DNA from: Streptomyces capillispiralis
GTDB taxonomy: Bacteria; Actinomycetota; Actinomycetes; Streptomycetales; Streptomycetaceae
Reading direction: 5' to 3'
Length of the DNA stretch: 64,000 nucleotides
Assembly (NCBI RefSeq): GCF_007829875.1
Contig: NZ_VIWV01000001.1
Span: 5,116,501-5,180,500, forward strand
Under the pieces are notes generated by a model. It was not told where the DNA came from, ran no database searches, and saw nothing but the letters and a program-made list of their open reading frames with translations. This document shows positions 35,427 to 43,948 of this stretch, piece by piece (position 1 is the first letter of the stretch; the number at the start of each line of letters is the position of its first letter). The translations under genes were made by a program, and so were the position numbers.

Positions 35427-35746
35427 GTGACCTCCCCCGTGGTCATCCTTCGCGGCAAGTATTGCCGCCGTGGCTGACATCTGCACCGGCCTTGGCACGA
35501 TCTTGATCCGATTGCGGCGTGATGGCCGGGTATTTCGGCGGGACGTGCCGGGCCGCACCACCCCCTGCCCACGAACACGCCCGGGCCGTCTGTTCGGTTC
35601 CCGCGCATGCCTGCGGTACGGGGTTCGGCGGGGTGGGGGTGCGCGCGGCGCCCACGGGTGGGGGGTGGGGCGGGGCCGGGGCGGGGGTGGGTGCGGCGGC
35701 ACCCCGGTGGTGCCGGGTTGCGCGACCTGCCCGACCCGCCCCCGGC
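35427..35746. other. Intergenic region between csnK and the PknG operon
   Basis: The right half is G-rich low-complexity sequence (GGGGTGGGG-like, 35628-35700). The left half (35440-35560) is less GC-rich and should hold the minus-strand promoter of the PknG operon. ATTGCCGCCGTGGC and TTGATCCG are visible, but I cannot assign elements with confidence. No gene is seen. Confidence 0.35.
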
Positions 35747-36718
35747 TCACCGCTCGTACTGCCCGCGCAGCCGCTCGTGGGACTCCACGGGGGCCGCTAT
35801 GTCGTCCAGGCCCAGGAGGGCCGCTCCCAGGACGGGGGCGGTGGTGACGGTCCGGGGGGCCGCCTTGGGGGCCCGTTCGGCGAGGAGGGCGTGGATCCGG
35901 TGGGTGAGCAGGGGGTGTTCGGCCGCCAGTACGCTGCCGCCCAGCAGGACGGGGGTCTCCTCCCCGAGGAGGTCCAGGCGGGTCAGTGCGACCGTCACCA
36001 TCGTGACGATCTCCTCGGCCTGGCGGTCGACGATCGCCCGGGCCACCCCGTCGCCGTCGGCGGCGGTGGTGAAGAGGACCGGGGTCATCTCGTGACGGCG
36101 GTGCGGGGGCACCTGTTCGAGGTGCAGGGCCTCGATGAGGGCCGGCATGCCGGTCAGGCCGAAGTGGGCCGGGAGGGTGTGGGCCAGGGCGGTGGCCGGG
36201 CCGCGGCCGTCCTGGGCACGGGCGGCGTGCCACAGGGCCTCCTCGGCCAGGTGCCAGCCCCCGCCCCAGTCGCCGGAGATGCGCCCCAGCGCCGGGAAAC
36301 GGGCCGTGCGGCCGTCCGGGCGCATGCCGACGCAGTTGATGCCGGCGCCGCAGACGACGGCCACGCCCCGGGGTTCGGTGACGCCGGCGCGCAGGACGGC
36401 GAACGTGTCGTTGCGGACCCGGGTGGTTGCACCCCAGGCGCGGGTGCTCAGTGCCTCGGTGAGCCGGTCCTCCTCGACGGGGAGGTCGGCGTTGGCCAGG
36501 CAGGCCGAGACATGGGCGACGGTGGGGGTGCCGGCGGCGGCGAGGGCCCGGGTGACGGTGGCCGTGAGGGTGCTCATCGCCGCCTCCAGGCCCACGGCGG
36601 GCGGGCGGAAACCGCCGCCCCTGGCCGTGGCCAGGACCGTGCCGTCGTGCGCGATGACCGCCACGTCGGTCTTGCTGTTGCCGGCGTCGATGGCCAGGAC
36701 GCCCGCGGTCAGGCCCAC
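35747..36718 (-). CDS. csnK: BadF/BadG-type sugar kinase CsnK
   Basis: This 323-residue protein starts at GTG 36718, overlapping the GH4 stop by ten bases, so it is translationally coupled. It is an ASKHA-fold kinase of the BadF/BadG (N-acetylglucosamine kinase-like) type: LAIDAGNSKTDVAV (phosphate-1 loop), AVVCGAGINCVGM and GRISGDWGGGWHLAEEALW. Its place after GH4 matches the last gene of csnR-csnEFGHK in S. lividans/S. coelicolor, where it should phosphorylate glucosamine or its oligomers after uptake. Here the cognate transporter is missing, so substrate would need another importer. Confidence 0.85.
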   Translation of the reverse strand: MGLTAGVLAIDAGNSKTDVAVIAHDGTVLATARGGGFRPPAVGLEAAMSTLTATVTRALAAAGTPTVAHVSACLANADLPVEEDRLTEALSTRAWGATTRVRNDTFAVLRAGVTEPRGVAVVCGAGINCVGMRPDGRTARFPALGRISGDWGGGWHLAEEALWHAARAQDGRGPATALAHTLPAHFGLTGMPALIEALHLEQVPPHRRHEMTPVLFTTAADGDGVARAIVDRQAEEIVTMVTVALTRLDLLGEETPVLLGGSVLAAEHPLLTHRIHALLAERAPKAAPRTVTTAPVLGAALLGLDDIAAPVESHERLRGQYER

Positions 36719-37980
36719 GTGAGGTGCTCCCGGTTGTGTGCGACGAGGGCGTCGGTGAGGTGCTCGGCGTACTCGTACTGGGCGATCAGGGGATGCGCGA
36801 GGAGGGCGCGGAGGACGCGGTCCCGGGTGCCGTGCAGGGCCGCTTCCAGGGCCAGGTCCTCGTACGCGGTGACGTTGGCCATCAGGCCGGCGAAGAGCGG
36901 GTCGACGGGGGCCACGGGGAGCGGGGTCGCGCCCTTGGGGCCCACGGTCGCCTGGACCTCGATGACCGCGTCGTCGGGGAGGAAGGGCAGGGTGCCCTTG
37001 TTGTACGTGTTGACGACCTGGTGGGGGGAGCCGGCGCCGCGGAGCAGGGCCGCCGCCAGGTCGACGGCCGCCTCGGAGTAGTAGGCGCCGCCCCGTTGGG
37101 ACAGCAGGGCCGGTTTCTCGGCGAGGGCCGGGTCGGCGTAGAGGGCCAGGAGGCGGCGTTCCATGTCGGCCACCTCGGCGGCGCGGGAGGGCTTGGTGCG
37201 CTGTTCCCGTACGACGGTGTCGTGCGCGTAGAAGTAGCGCAGGTAGTAGGACGGGACGACGCCCAGGTGGTCCAGGAGGGGGCGGGGGAGGTGCAGGTCG
37301 GCGGCGATCGTGTCGCCGTGGGCGGCCAGGAGGTGGGGGAGGACGTCCTCGCCGTCCGGGCCTCCCCGGCGGACCGCCGTCTCCCAGGTGAGGTGGTTCA
37401 GGCCCACGTGGTCCAGGTGGATGTCGGTGGGGTCGGAGCCCAGGAGCGCCGCGAACTTGCGCTGGAGGCCGATCGCCACGTTGCACAGGCCCAGTGCCTT
37501 GTGGCCCGCCTGGAGCAGGGCCCGGGTGACGATGCCGACGGGGTTGGTGAAGTCGATGATCCACGCGTCGGGGCTGGCGCGGCGGACCCGGTCGGCGATG
37601 TCCAGGACGACCGGGACCGTGCGCAGCGCCTTGGCCAGACCGCCCGCGCCGGTCGTCTCCTGGCCGACGCAGCCGCAGTCCAGGGGCCACGTCTCGTCGT
37701 TCAGGCGGGCGGCCTGGCCGCCGACGCGGAGCTGGAGGAGGACCGCGTCCGCGCCGTCGACCGCCGCGTCCAGGTCGGTGGTGGTGGTGATGGTGCCCGG
37801 GTGGCCCAGGCGGGTGAAGATGCGGCGGGACAGGGCGCCGATCAGCTCCAGCCGGTCCGTCGCCGGGTCGGTGAGGACCAGCTCGGTGAGCGGGAGCGTG
37901 TCCCTCAGACGGGCGAAGCCGTCGATGAGTTCGGGGGTGTAGGTCGACCCTCCGCCGACCACGGTGAGTTTCATAGTCAT
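36709..37980 (-). CDS. csnH: GH4 6-phospho-glycosidase CsnH
   Basis: This 423-residue protein starts at ATG 37980 in an ATGA overlap with the stop of the permease scar; ATG 37974 is also in frame. It is a glycoside hydrolase family 4 enzyme with an NAD-binding N terminus (KLTVVGGGSTYTPEL). IDFTNPVGIVTRAL follows, then GLCN and the GLNHLTW motif, whose Cys and His bind the Mn2+. GH4 uses NAD and Mn2+ with a redox-elimination mechanism on phosphorylated disaccharides. In the csn locus it should split chitosan-derived oligosaccharides. Still expressible from csnR readthrough. Confidence 0.88.
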   Translation of the reverse strand: MTMKLTVVGGGSTYTPELIDGFARLRDTLPLTELVLTDPATDRLELIGALSRRIFTRLGHPGTITTTTDLDAAVDGADAVLLQLRVGGQAARLNDETWPLDCGCVGQETTGAGGLAKALRTVPVVLDIADRVRRASPDAWIIDFTNPVGIVTRALLQAGHKALGLCNVAIGLQRKFAALLGSDPTDIHLDHVGLNHLTWETAVRRGGPDGEDVLPHLLAAHGDTIAADLHLPRPLLDHLGVVPSYYLRYFYAHDTVVREQRTKPSRAAEVADMERRLLALYADPALAEKPALLSQRGGAYYSEAAVDLAAALLRGAGSPHQVVNTYNKGTLPFLPDDAVIEVQATVGPKGATPLPVAPVDPLFAGLMANVTAYEDLALEAALHGTRDRVLRALLAHPLIAQYEYAEHLTDALVAHNREHLTWA

Positions 37981-38060
37981 CCCTTTGCTCCGGTGAGGGT
38001 GACACCCTCGGCGAACGCCTTCTGGGCGAGGAAGAGGACGAGGAAGAGGAAGAGGGTCAC
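37977..38060 (-). pseudogene. csnG: Residual C terminus of sugar ABC permease CsnG
   Basis: In the minus-strand frame from 38060 to the TGA at 37977-37979 the reading is VTLFLFLVLFLAQKAF then AEGVTLTGAKG and stop. This is the canonical end of a sugar ABC permease (a last membrane helix, then an F/Q-rich loop and V[TK]G tail), joined by ATGA overlap to csnH as in an intact csn operon. In the same frame a TGA at 38064-38066 lies just upstream and csnR begins its own stop 19 bases away. The rest of csnG plus csnE and csnF are absent. Confidence 0.85.
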
Positions 38061-38073
38061 GGGTCATGACCCG
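38060..38073. promoter_or_regulatory. 14-bp palindrome at the csn deletion junction
   Basis: CGGGTCATGACCCG is a perfect palindrome spanning the join between csnR and the permease scar. It may be the product of the deletion/repair event or a protein binding site. No function is known. Confidence 0.5.
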
Positions 38074-38078
38074 TACCA

Positions 38079-39296
38079 CTAGCGGGTGGTGTCGAAGACC
38101 TCGTCACGGGTGGCCGCCAGCGCGCTCTCCAGTGCGCCGCGCAGTACGGGGTGCTCGCGGACGTCGCCCACGACGAGGCGGGGGCGGGGGGCGGCCAGTT
38201 CCTCCAGTTCGGCCTGGACCAGCGCGCGCAGCACCTCGCCGCCGGCGGTGAGGCCGGTGCCGCTGAGCACGACGAGTTCGGGGTCGAGGACGGAGACCAG
38301 GGAGGCCAGACCGGTGGCCAGGCGGGTGGCGTAGGCGCGCAGCAGGCGGTGGTGGGGCTCGTCGTCGTCCGGGGCCGCCGCGGCCCGCTCGATGAGGGCG
38401 GCGGCCACCTCCGGGTACGGGCCGCGCGGGATGTCCTCGATGCCGAGCTCGCGCGCCAGCACCGGGACGGCCTGGGAGCCGGCCAGCTCCTGGTAGCCGC
38501 CGCTGTTGGCCCTGGTGACCTGGCGGACCAGGGGCGCGCCCGGCACCGGCAGGAAGCCGACCTCGCCGGCGCCGCCGGTCCAGCCCCGGTGCAGCCGGCC
38601 GCCGAGCACCAGGGCGGCGCCCAGGCCCTCCTGGTTCCACAGCAGGACGAAGTCGGTGTGGTTCCGGGCCGCGCCGAGGCGCTGCTCGGCGAGGGCGACC
38701 AGATTGACGTCGTTCTCGTACTCGAACGGCATCGGCAGCGCGGCGGCGAGTTCGCCGAGCAGCGTGGGGGAGTGCCAGCCGGGCAGGTGGGAGGCGTAGC
38801 GCAGCCGGCCGGTGTGCGGGTCGAAGGCGCCCGGTGTCCCGATGACCAGGCGGTGGATGTCGGCGCGGGACAGTCCCGCCGCCTTCACCGCGCCGTCCAG
38901 GGCGTCGGTGACCTGCTGGACGACGGGGGCGGCGGAGCGGCGGCCGGGGGCGGGCAGTTCGTGGTGGCCGACCGTGCGGCCGGTGACGTCGGCGACGGCG
39001 GCGCGGATCCGCTGCGGCGTGACGTCGAGCCCGGCGGCGTACGCGGCGGCCGGGTTGACCTCGTACAGCTGGGCGTTGGGGCCCGGGCGGCCCTCGGTGG
39101 TGCCGGTGGCGAGGACCAGTCCGGCCGCTTCCAGGCGGGCCAGCAGCTGGGAGGCGGTCGGCTTGGACAGGCCGGTGAGCTTGCCGATGCGGGTGCGCGA
39201 CAGCGGGCCGTGCTCCAGCAGGAGGTCCAGGGCGGTGCGGTCGTTCATGGCGCGCAGCACCCGCGGGGTGCCCGGCGTACCGGCGGTTCCTGCCAT
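38079..39296 (-). CDS. csnR: ROK-family repressor CsnR
   Basis: This 405-residue protein starts at ATG 39296 behind GGCAGGTG. Residues 15-75 are a winged HTH (LLEHGPLSRTRIGKLTGLSKPTASQLLARLE). A ROK sugar-kinase-like domain follows, with LVIGTPGAFD, LLWNQEGLGAALVLGGRLHRG and GGAGEVGFLPV. Its place at the head of csnH-csnK and the operator upstream match CsnR, which represses chitosan/glucosamine oligosaccharide genes and autoregulates. The gene looks intact, so repression of the shortened operon should still work. Confidence 0.9.
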   Translation of the reverse strand: MAGTAGTPGTPRVLRAMNDRTALDLLLEHGPLSRTRIGKLTGLSKPTASQLLARLEAAGLVLATGTTEGRPGPNAQLYEVNPAAAYAAGLDVTPQRIRAAVADVTGRTVGHHELPAPGRRSAAPVVQQVTDALDGAVKAAGLSRADIHRLVIGTPGAFDPHTGRLRYASHLPGWHSPTLLGELAAALPMPFEYENDVNLVALAEQRLGAARNHTDFVLLWNQEGLGAALVLGGRLHRGWTGGAGEVGFLPVPGAPLVRQVTRANSGGYQELAGSQAVPVLARELGIEDIPRGPYPEVAAALIERAAAAPDDDEPHHRLLRAYATRLATGLASLVSVLDPELVVLSGTGLTAGGEVLRALVQAELEELAAPRPRLVVGDVREHPVLRGALESALAATRDEVFDTTR

Positions 39297-39388
39297 CGGG
39301 TGCGACACCTGCCCTTCGTCGGCTGCCCAGCTTCTCAGCGGCCGGTGCGGGGCGTCCATCCCGGGCCGGGCGCCGACCGGAGGTTCTG

Positions 39389-39403
39389 TTAGGAAAGTTT
39401 CCT
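39389..39403. promoter_or_regulatory. CsnR operator
   Basis: TTAGGAAAGTTTCCT contains the perfect palindrome AGGAAA-G-TTTCCT (39391-39403). It lies 93 bases upstream of csnR and matches the CsnR operator I recall from S. lividans/S. coelicolor. It should repress csnR-csnH-csnK and respond to glucosamine oligomers. Confidence 0.75.
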
Positions 39404-39474
39404 GTTGGATGGGGGGAACGTAAGCCCGGCGCGGAGGGAGCGTCAAGAGGGCCGGTGGGGAGGGTGGAGGAGGG

Positions 39475-39554
39475 GGACGGGAGAGGGCGGGGACGGAAGA
39501 GGGCCGGGGCGGAAGAGGGCCGGAACGGGAGTAGGCCGGGACGGGAGAGGGCGG
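39475..39554. repeat. 16-bp tandem repeats upstream of csnR
   Basis: Five adjacent 16-bp units related to GGACGGGAGAGGGCGG run from 39475 to 39554 (third unit GGGCGGAAGAGGGCCG). They are purine-rich on the plus strand and lie between the mscS terminator and the csnR operator. Copy number may vary between strains. Confidence 0.75.
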
Positions 39555-39582
39555 CACCCGGGAGTTCCGGGTGCCGCCCTCT
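39546..39582 (-). terminator. Terminator hairpin of mscS
   Basis: AGAGGGCGGCACCCGG (39546-39561) pairs perfectly with its reverse complement at 39567-39582 around a 5-base loop. The 16-bp stem lies 25 bases after the mscS stop, toward csnR, and should end mscS transcription. Confidence 0.8.
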
Positions 39583-39606
39583 TCGGCCGGCGGGGTGCGC
39601 CGGTGG

Positions 39607-40692
39607 CTACTTCGTGGTGCTCGGCGGGGGCAGGGGGGAAGCCGCCGCCGACTGCGGGGAGATGGAGCTGGAGTACACGGACGGGGGCGCGACGCCCGCC
39701 GTCGGGTCGGCGGCCTCCGTGGCCTCCGCGGCCGTGGCACCGCCGACGATGCGGATGCCCCGGGCGTCGAAGGCGCGCTTGACGCGCCAGCGCAGCTCCC
39801 GCTCCACGGTGAGCGACTTGCCGGGCATGGTCTTCGCGGAGACGCGGACCACCATCGAGTCCAGCAGCACCGAGTCCAGACCGAGCACCTCAATGGGGCT
39901 CCACAGGAGCTCGTTCCAGGGCTCCTCCTTGCCCATCTTCTCGGCGACCTCGACCAGCGTGGCCTTCACCCGGTCCAGGTCCTCGTCGTAACGGACCGTG
40001 ACGTCGACGTGGGCGGTCGCCCAGCCCTGGGAGAGGTTGCCGATCCGCTTGACCTCGCCGTTGCGGACGTACCAGATCTCGCCGTTGTCACCGCGCAGCT
40101 TGGTCACCCGCAGCCCGACCTCGATCACCTCGCCGGAGGCCACGCCCGCGTCGACGGTGTCGCCGACGCCGTACTGGTCCTCCAGGATCATGAACACGCC
40201 GGAGAGGAAGTCCGTCACCAGGTTGCGCGCGCCGAAGCCGATCGCCACACCGGCGACACCGGCCGACGCCAGCAGCGGCGCCAGGTTGATCTGGAAGGTG
40301 CCGAGGACCATCAGCGCGGCGGTGCCCAGGATCACGAACGACGCCACCGAGCGCAGCACCGAGCCGATCGCCTGCGAGCGCTGGCGGCGCCGCTCGGCGT
40401 TGACCAGCAGGCCGCCGAGCCCGGTGCCGTCCACCGCCTGACCGGTGCGGGACATCCGGTCGACCAGCTTGGTGATCGCCCGCCGCACCACGACGCGCAG
40501 CACCATCGCTATCACCAGGATCAGCAGGACCCGCAGCCCGATCGCGAGCCACGTCGACCAGTTCTCCTCCACCCAGCCGGCGGCGTTGGTGGCGCTCTCC
40601 TGGGCGTCCTGCAGCGAGGGCACCCGGGGTGTCCCGGACTCCGTGGGTGTCGGCGACGGGTCGGCGGCCGACAGGACGGCGGACAAGGACAC
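39607..40692 (-). CDS. MscS-type mechanosensitive channel
   Basis: This 361-residue protein starts at GTG 40692 behind GGAGGT. The upstream GTG 40713 is in frame but has no site. Membrane helices lie near 43-68 and 108-128, followed by the MscS pore motif LASAGVAGVAIGFGARNLV (about 135-153). A beta-rich domain with GVGDTVDAG and the FxxxxGx-type segment SGEVIEVGLRVTKLRG comes next. The Pro/Ser-rich C terminus has no clear fold. It gates on membrane tension and releases solutes during hypo-osmotic shock. It is a monocistronic unit. Confidence 0.92.
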   Translation of the reverse strand: MSLSAVLSAADPSPTPTESGTPRVPSLQDAQESATNAAGWVEENWSTWLAIGLRVLLILVIAMVLRVVVRRAITKLVDRMSRTGQAVDGTGLGGLLVNAERRRQRSQAIGSVLRSVASFVILGTAALMVLGTFQINLAPLLASAGVAGVAIGFGARNLVTDFLSGVFMILEDQYGVGDTVDAGVASGEVIEVGLRVTKLRGDNGEIWYVRNGEVKRIGNLSQGWATAHVDVTVRYDEDLDRVKATLVEVAEKMGKEEPWNELLWSPIEVLGLDSVLLDSMVVRVSAKTMPGKSLTVERELRWRVKRAFDARGIRIVGGATAAEATEAADPTAGVAPPSVYSSSISPQSAAASPLPPPSTTK

Positions 40693-41007
40693 GGCAGGTA
40701 CCTCCAGGTGCACAAGCTGCCCCGGTGCGGCGAGTCAAGGCCGGTGAGGTCACGGAAGGGTCACCGGTAGGGGCAGAACCACCACACTAACGGGGCATTG
40801 TGGGGGAACCGGCGGCTCGCGTGAAGAAGAGACAGGCCTCACCCGTGCTTGAACAGGCCATGATCCTGGGGATGAATCGGGATGTGGTCGAAAACACTCT
40901 CAGCCCGTTACCGGGACATGGTGGCGCTTCCACCAGGCATGAGGGGAGACTGACTACGGATCGTCCCGGCGCGAGCCACGCGCCGCCGGCGTACAAGGAG
41001 GCCGTCC

Positions 41008-41544
41008 GTGCCGCATGTCCTGGTCCTCAACGCGTCGTACGAGCCACTCGGCGTCGTACCGCTCCGCCGCGCGCTCGTGCTCGTCCTCGAGAACAAGGCA
41101 GTCTGCCTCGAGGAGACCGGCGCCTATCTGCACAGCGCGACCGTCACAGTCCCCGCACCCAGCGTGGTCCGGCTCAAGCGATTCGTGCGGGTTCCCTACC
41201 GGGGGCCCGTTCCTCTGACCCGTCGGGCGCTGTTCGCCCGTGACGGGGGCCGGTGCATGTACTGCGGTGGCGTCGCAACCAGCGTCGACCACGTCATCCC
41301 GCGCAGCCGCGGGGGCAAGCACGTCTGGGACAACGTGGTGGCCTCCTGCCGCCGCTGCAACCACGTGAAGGCCGACCGCCACCTGATCGAGCTGGGCTGG
41401 CGCCTGCGCCACAAACCGGCTCCGCCCACCGGACTGGCCTGGCGCATCATCGGCACCGGCCATAGGGACCCGCGCTGGCTGCCCTACCTGCAGCCGTACG
41501 GCGCGGACGACGCGATGGCCCGGATCGACGGCATCTCCGCCTGA
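41008..41544 (+). CDS. HNH endonuclease
   Basis: This 178-residue protein starts at GTG 41008 with AAGGAGG seven bases upstream. It belongs to the small actinobacterial HNH family: an N-terminal domain (VLVLNASYEPLGVVPLRRAL) is followed by a zinc-binding HNH core. That core has CMYCGG (about 89-94), VDHVIPRSRGG with the catalytic Asp-His pair, and CRRCNHVKADR. These stand-alone HNH proteins are well conserved in Streptomyces, hence housekeeping; their exact substrate is not known. No restriction partner is beside it. Confidence 0.9.
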   Translation: MPHVLVLNASYEPLGVVPLRRALVLVLENKAVCLEETGAYLHSATVTVPAPSVVRLKRFVRVPYRGPVPLTRRALFARDGGRCMYCGGVATSVDHVIPRSRGGKHVWDNVVASCRRCNHVKADRHLIELGWRLRHKPAPPTGLAWRIIGTGHRDPRWLPYLQPYGADDAMARIDGISA

Positions 41545-41608
41545 CGACGATCCGGGCCCTTTGCGTGGGGCATCCGTGCGGTGGCGTAGCGGCGCGACGA
41601 CGCTGTGG

Positions 41609-41664
41609 CGCAATGGCCGATCGGCGCATTGGCGCATCGGCGCATCGGCGCATCGGCGTATTGG
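41609..41664. repeat. 8-bp tandem repeats
   Basis: Seven consecutive 8-bp units related to CGCATCGG lie at 41609-41664, three of them identical. They follow the HNH gene by 65 bases. They look like a slippage-prone microsatellite and not CRISPR: the units are far too short and there are no spacers. Confidence 0.85.
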
Positions 41665-41744
41665 CCCGGCGGGCGTTGGGTGCGTGGTGCGCCGGGCGTG
41701 CGGGGCGTGTTCGGTGCGCCGGGCGTGCGCGTGTGCTCCATGCG

Positions 41745-41771
41745 GGTCACACCGGTCACACCGGTCACATC
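41745..41771. repeat. 9-bp tandem repeats
   Basis: Three copies of GGTCACACC (the last ends ATC) lie end to end. The rest of the 344-bp gap between the HNH gene and the ABC permease stop is G/C-rich repetitive sequence (GTGCGCCGGGCGTGCG copies) with no gene. Confidence 0.7.
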
Positions 41772-41888
41772 CGCCACGCCGGGCATGCCGGTCACGCGGT
41801 CACTTCCATCACCCCGGCGGCACCGGCCCGCGTGCCGCGCAGCCCCCGGCCGGCCCCGGGAACCCCCGTCCCCCGGGGCCGGACGTGT

Positions 41889-43253
41889 TCAGGCGTACCG
41901 CAGCTCCGCCGGGTGGATCGTGCGGCGCAGCAGGGGCAGGGCGGTGGTGGCGGCCAGCAGGCAGGCCGCGTAGACCGCCGGGGGCACCAGCAGCGACGTC
42001 CACGGCAGCGACCAGCCGCCGCCGTCGGCGAACAGGGCGTACGCGAAGCCGATGGCCGCGCCCCCGGCGCCCGCGAGCAGCACCGCCGGCGCCAGCGGCA
42101 GGGCCGTCTCCAGGAGCAGCGCCCGGCCGAGCACCGCCCGCGGCACACCGGCCGCGGCCTGCGCGGCCAGGCCCCGGCGGCGGTTCGCCAGCGACTCGGC
42201 GGTGCCGACGGCGAGACCCGACAGGGTGATCGCCAGGGCGACCGCGATGGCGACGGCCGTCAGGTCGAGGCCGGTGGTGTAGAAGGACCGGCCCTCCGCG
42301 AGGTGCTTCCGCGAGTCCAGCACCTCCAGGAGCATCTGCCGCACGCCCACGAACCCCGTGCCCACCACCGTCACCAGCAGCACCGCCGCGTGCGTGCGCG
42401 CCGCCGCCCAAGGGTCGTCGCGCAGCCGTTCCGCCGCGATCAGCGTGGCCGCCGAGCGCGCCCGGGCGGCGAGCACCCGCCCGGTGAGCCGCGCCGCGGC
42501 CCCCGACAGCCAGATCGCCCCCGCCCCGACCGCCACGACCGCGCCCAGCACCATCAGCGGGGGCGGCGGGCCGGGCCGGTACGGCCCACCCGAGGACGTG
42601 ACGGCCACCGCGAGCACCGCGGCCGCCGCCAGCAGCAGCACGCCCGCCAGGAACAGCAGCCCCGGCCCCCGTCCCGTACGCGGGCCGGAGCGCCGCACCC
42701 GGCCGAGCGGGGAGGTCACCACCCGGCGCAGCGCCAGCGCGCCCGCCGCCGCGCCGAGCGCCGGCACACCGGCGGCGACCAGGACGACCCCGGCCCAGGC
42801 CGGCGCCGTCGGGTCGTCCCACAGGCGCAGCAGGAGCAGCACCGAGAAGACGGTGGCGACGGCCGAGCCGAGCAGACCGGCCAGCCCGGTCTCCAGCGCG
42901 GCGATCCGCCGCACCTGCCAGGGCGTCGCCCCGGCCAGCCGCAGTCCGGCCAGCCGGCGGTCGCGGTGGACGGCGCCGATGCGGGCGCACTGGCCGAGGA
43001 ACCCGAGGACCGGCACCAGCAGGAGCAGCAGGGTGACGATCGCCCCCGCGCGGGTGCCCGGCTGGTCCAGCAGGCCCGCGCCGACGGACACGTGGTGGCT
43101 GCCGCGCAGGCCGGCCAGGCTGACGGCGGCCAGCGCGAGCCCGGTCGCGAGCGCCGCGCCGGTCGCGGTGAGGGTGATCCGCCACCACTCACGCCGGTCG
43201 GAGCCACGGGTCAGCTGCCAGGCCAGCCGCAGATCGGAGCCGAGGGAGGTCAT
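41889..43253 (-). CDS. ABC transporter permease (FtsX/MacB type)
   Basis: This 454-residue protein starts at ATG 43253 in an ATGA overlap with the ATPase gene. About eight membrane helices are visible, arranged as two FtsX-like units, each with a short cytosolic coupling helix (the first follows RLAGLRLAGATPWQVRRI, the second RRRGLAAQAAAGVPRAVLG). It has no large external domain. With the ATPase it forms an exporter of an unknown lipid, peptide or drug, under PadR control. Confidence 0.88.
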   Translation of the reverse strand: MTSLGSDLRLAWQLTRGSDRREWWRITLTATGAALATGLALAAVSLAGLRGSHHVSVGAGLLDQPGTRAGAIVTLLLLLVPVLGFLGQCARIGAVHRDRRLAGLRLAGATPWQVRRIAALETGLAGLLGSAVATVFSVLLLLRLWDDPTAPAWAGVVLVAAGVPALGAAAGALALRRVVTSPLGRVRRSGPRTGRGPGLLFLAGVLLLAAAAVLAVAVTSSGGPYRPGPPPPLMVLGAVVAVGAGAIWLSGAAARLTGRVLAARARSAATLIAAERLRDDPWAAARTHAAVLLVTVVGTGFVGVRQMLLEVLDSRKHLAEGRSFYTTGLDLTAVAIAVALAITLSGLAVGTAESLANRRRGLAAQAAAGVPRAVLGRALLLETALPLAPAVLLAGAGGAAIGFAYALFADGGGWSLPWTSLLVPPAVYAACLLAATTALPLLRRTIHPAELRYA

Positions 43254-43948
43254 GCCGTCACCTCCAGCGACGTGACCGCGCCGTCCCGCAGCCGCACTTC
43301 GCGGTCCGCGTACGCCGCCACCTGCGCGTCGTGCGTGATCAGCAGCACCGCCGTGCCGGCCTCGCGGGCCGTGTGCACCAGGGCCGACATCACCTGCTCG
43401 CCCGCGAGCGAGTCCAGCGCGCCGGTCGGCTCGTCCGCGAAGACCACGCTCGGTCCGGTGACGAGGGCGCGGGCCAGCGCGGCCCGCTGCGCCTGGCCGC
43501 CGCTCATCTCGCCGGGCCGCAGCTCCCCCTGTCCGCGCACCCCGAACCGCTCCAGCCACTCCCCGGCCGCCGCCCGTGCCGCGCGCCGGTCGGTGCCGGC
43601 CAGCATCAGCGGCAGCGCCACGTTGTCCAGCGCGGTCAGCTCCGGGACCAGCTGGCCGAACTGAAACAGCACCCCGAAGTCGGTGCGCCGCAGCTCGCTC
43701 AGCCGGCTCTCCGGCAGTTCCTCCAGCCGCCGGCCGGCGTACGTCACCGACCCCTGGTCCGGGCGGACGATCCCGGACAGGCAGTGAGCCAGCGTCGACT
43801 TGCCGCTGCCGCTGGCGCCGGTCACCGCGAGGATCTCCCCGGCGTACAGCTCCACCGAGACGCCGCGCAGCGCCTCGGTCCTGCCGTACGCCTTGACCAG
43901 CCCCCGGCCCGCGAGCAGCGGACCCGTCGTGTTGTCCCCGATGCTCAT
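43250..43948 (-). CDS. ABC transporter ATP-binding protein (LolD/MacB type)
   Basis: This 232-residue protein starts at ATG 43948 (ATGA overlap with padR). Walker A is GASGSGKST (about 43-51), the signature is MSGGQAQR (about 147), Walker B is VVFADEPTGALD and the switch His is in LLITHDAQV. These are features of the MacB/LolD clade that pairs with FtsX-like permeases. Confidence 0.92.
   Translation of the reverse strand: MSIGDNTTGPLLAGRGLVKAYGRTEALRGVSVELYAGEILAVTGASGSGKSTLAHCLSGIVRPDQGSVTYAGRRLEELPESRLSELRRTDFGVLFQFGQLVPELTALDNVALPLMLAGTDRRAARAAAGEWLERFGVRGQGELRPGEMSGGQAQRAALARALVTGPSVVFADEPTGALDSLAGEQVMSALVHTAREAGTAVLLITHDAQVAAYADREVRLRDGAVTSLEVTA

Noticed and set aside
37981..38079. N-terminal extension of the GH4 protein
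   Set aside because: The upstream residues are a shadow of the permease scar in another frame; the ATGA start at 37980 gives the proper GH4 N terminus.
41609..41664. Possible CRISPR array
   Set aside because: Units are 8 bp with no spacers and no cas genes are present.
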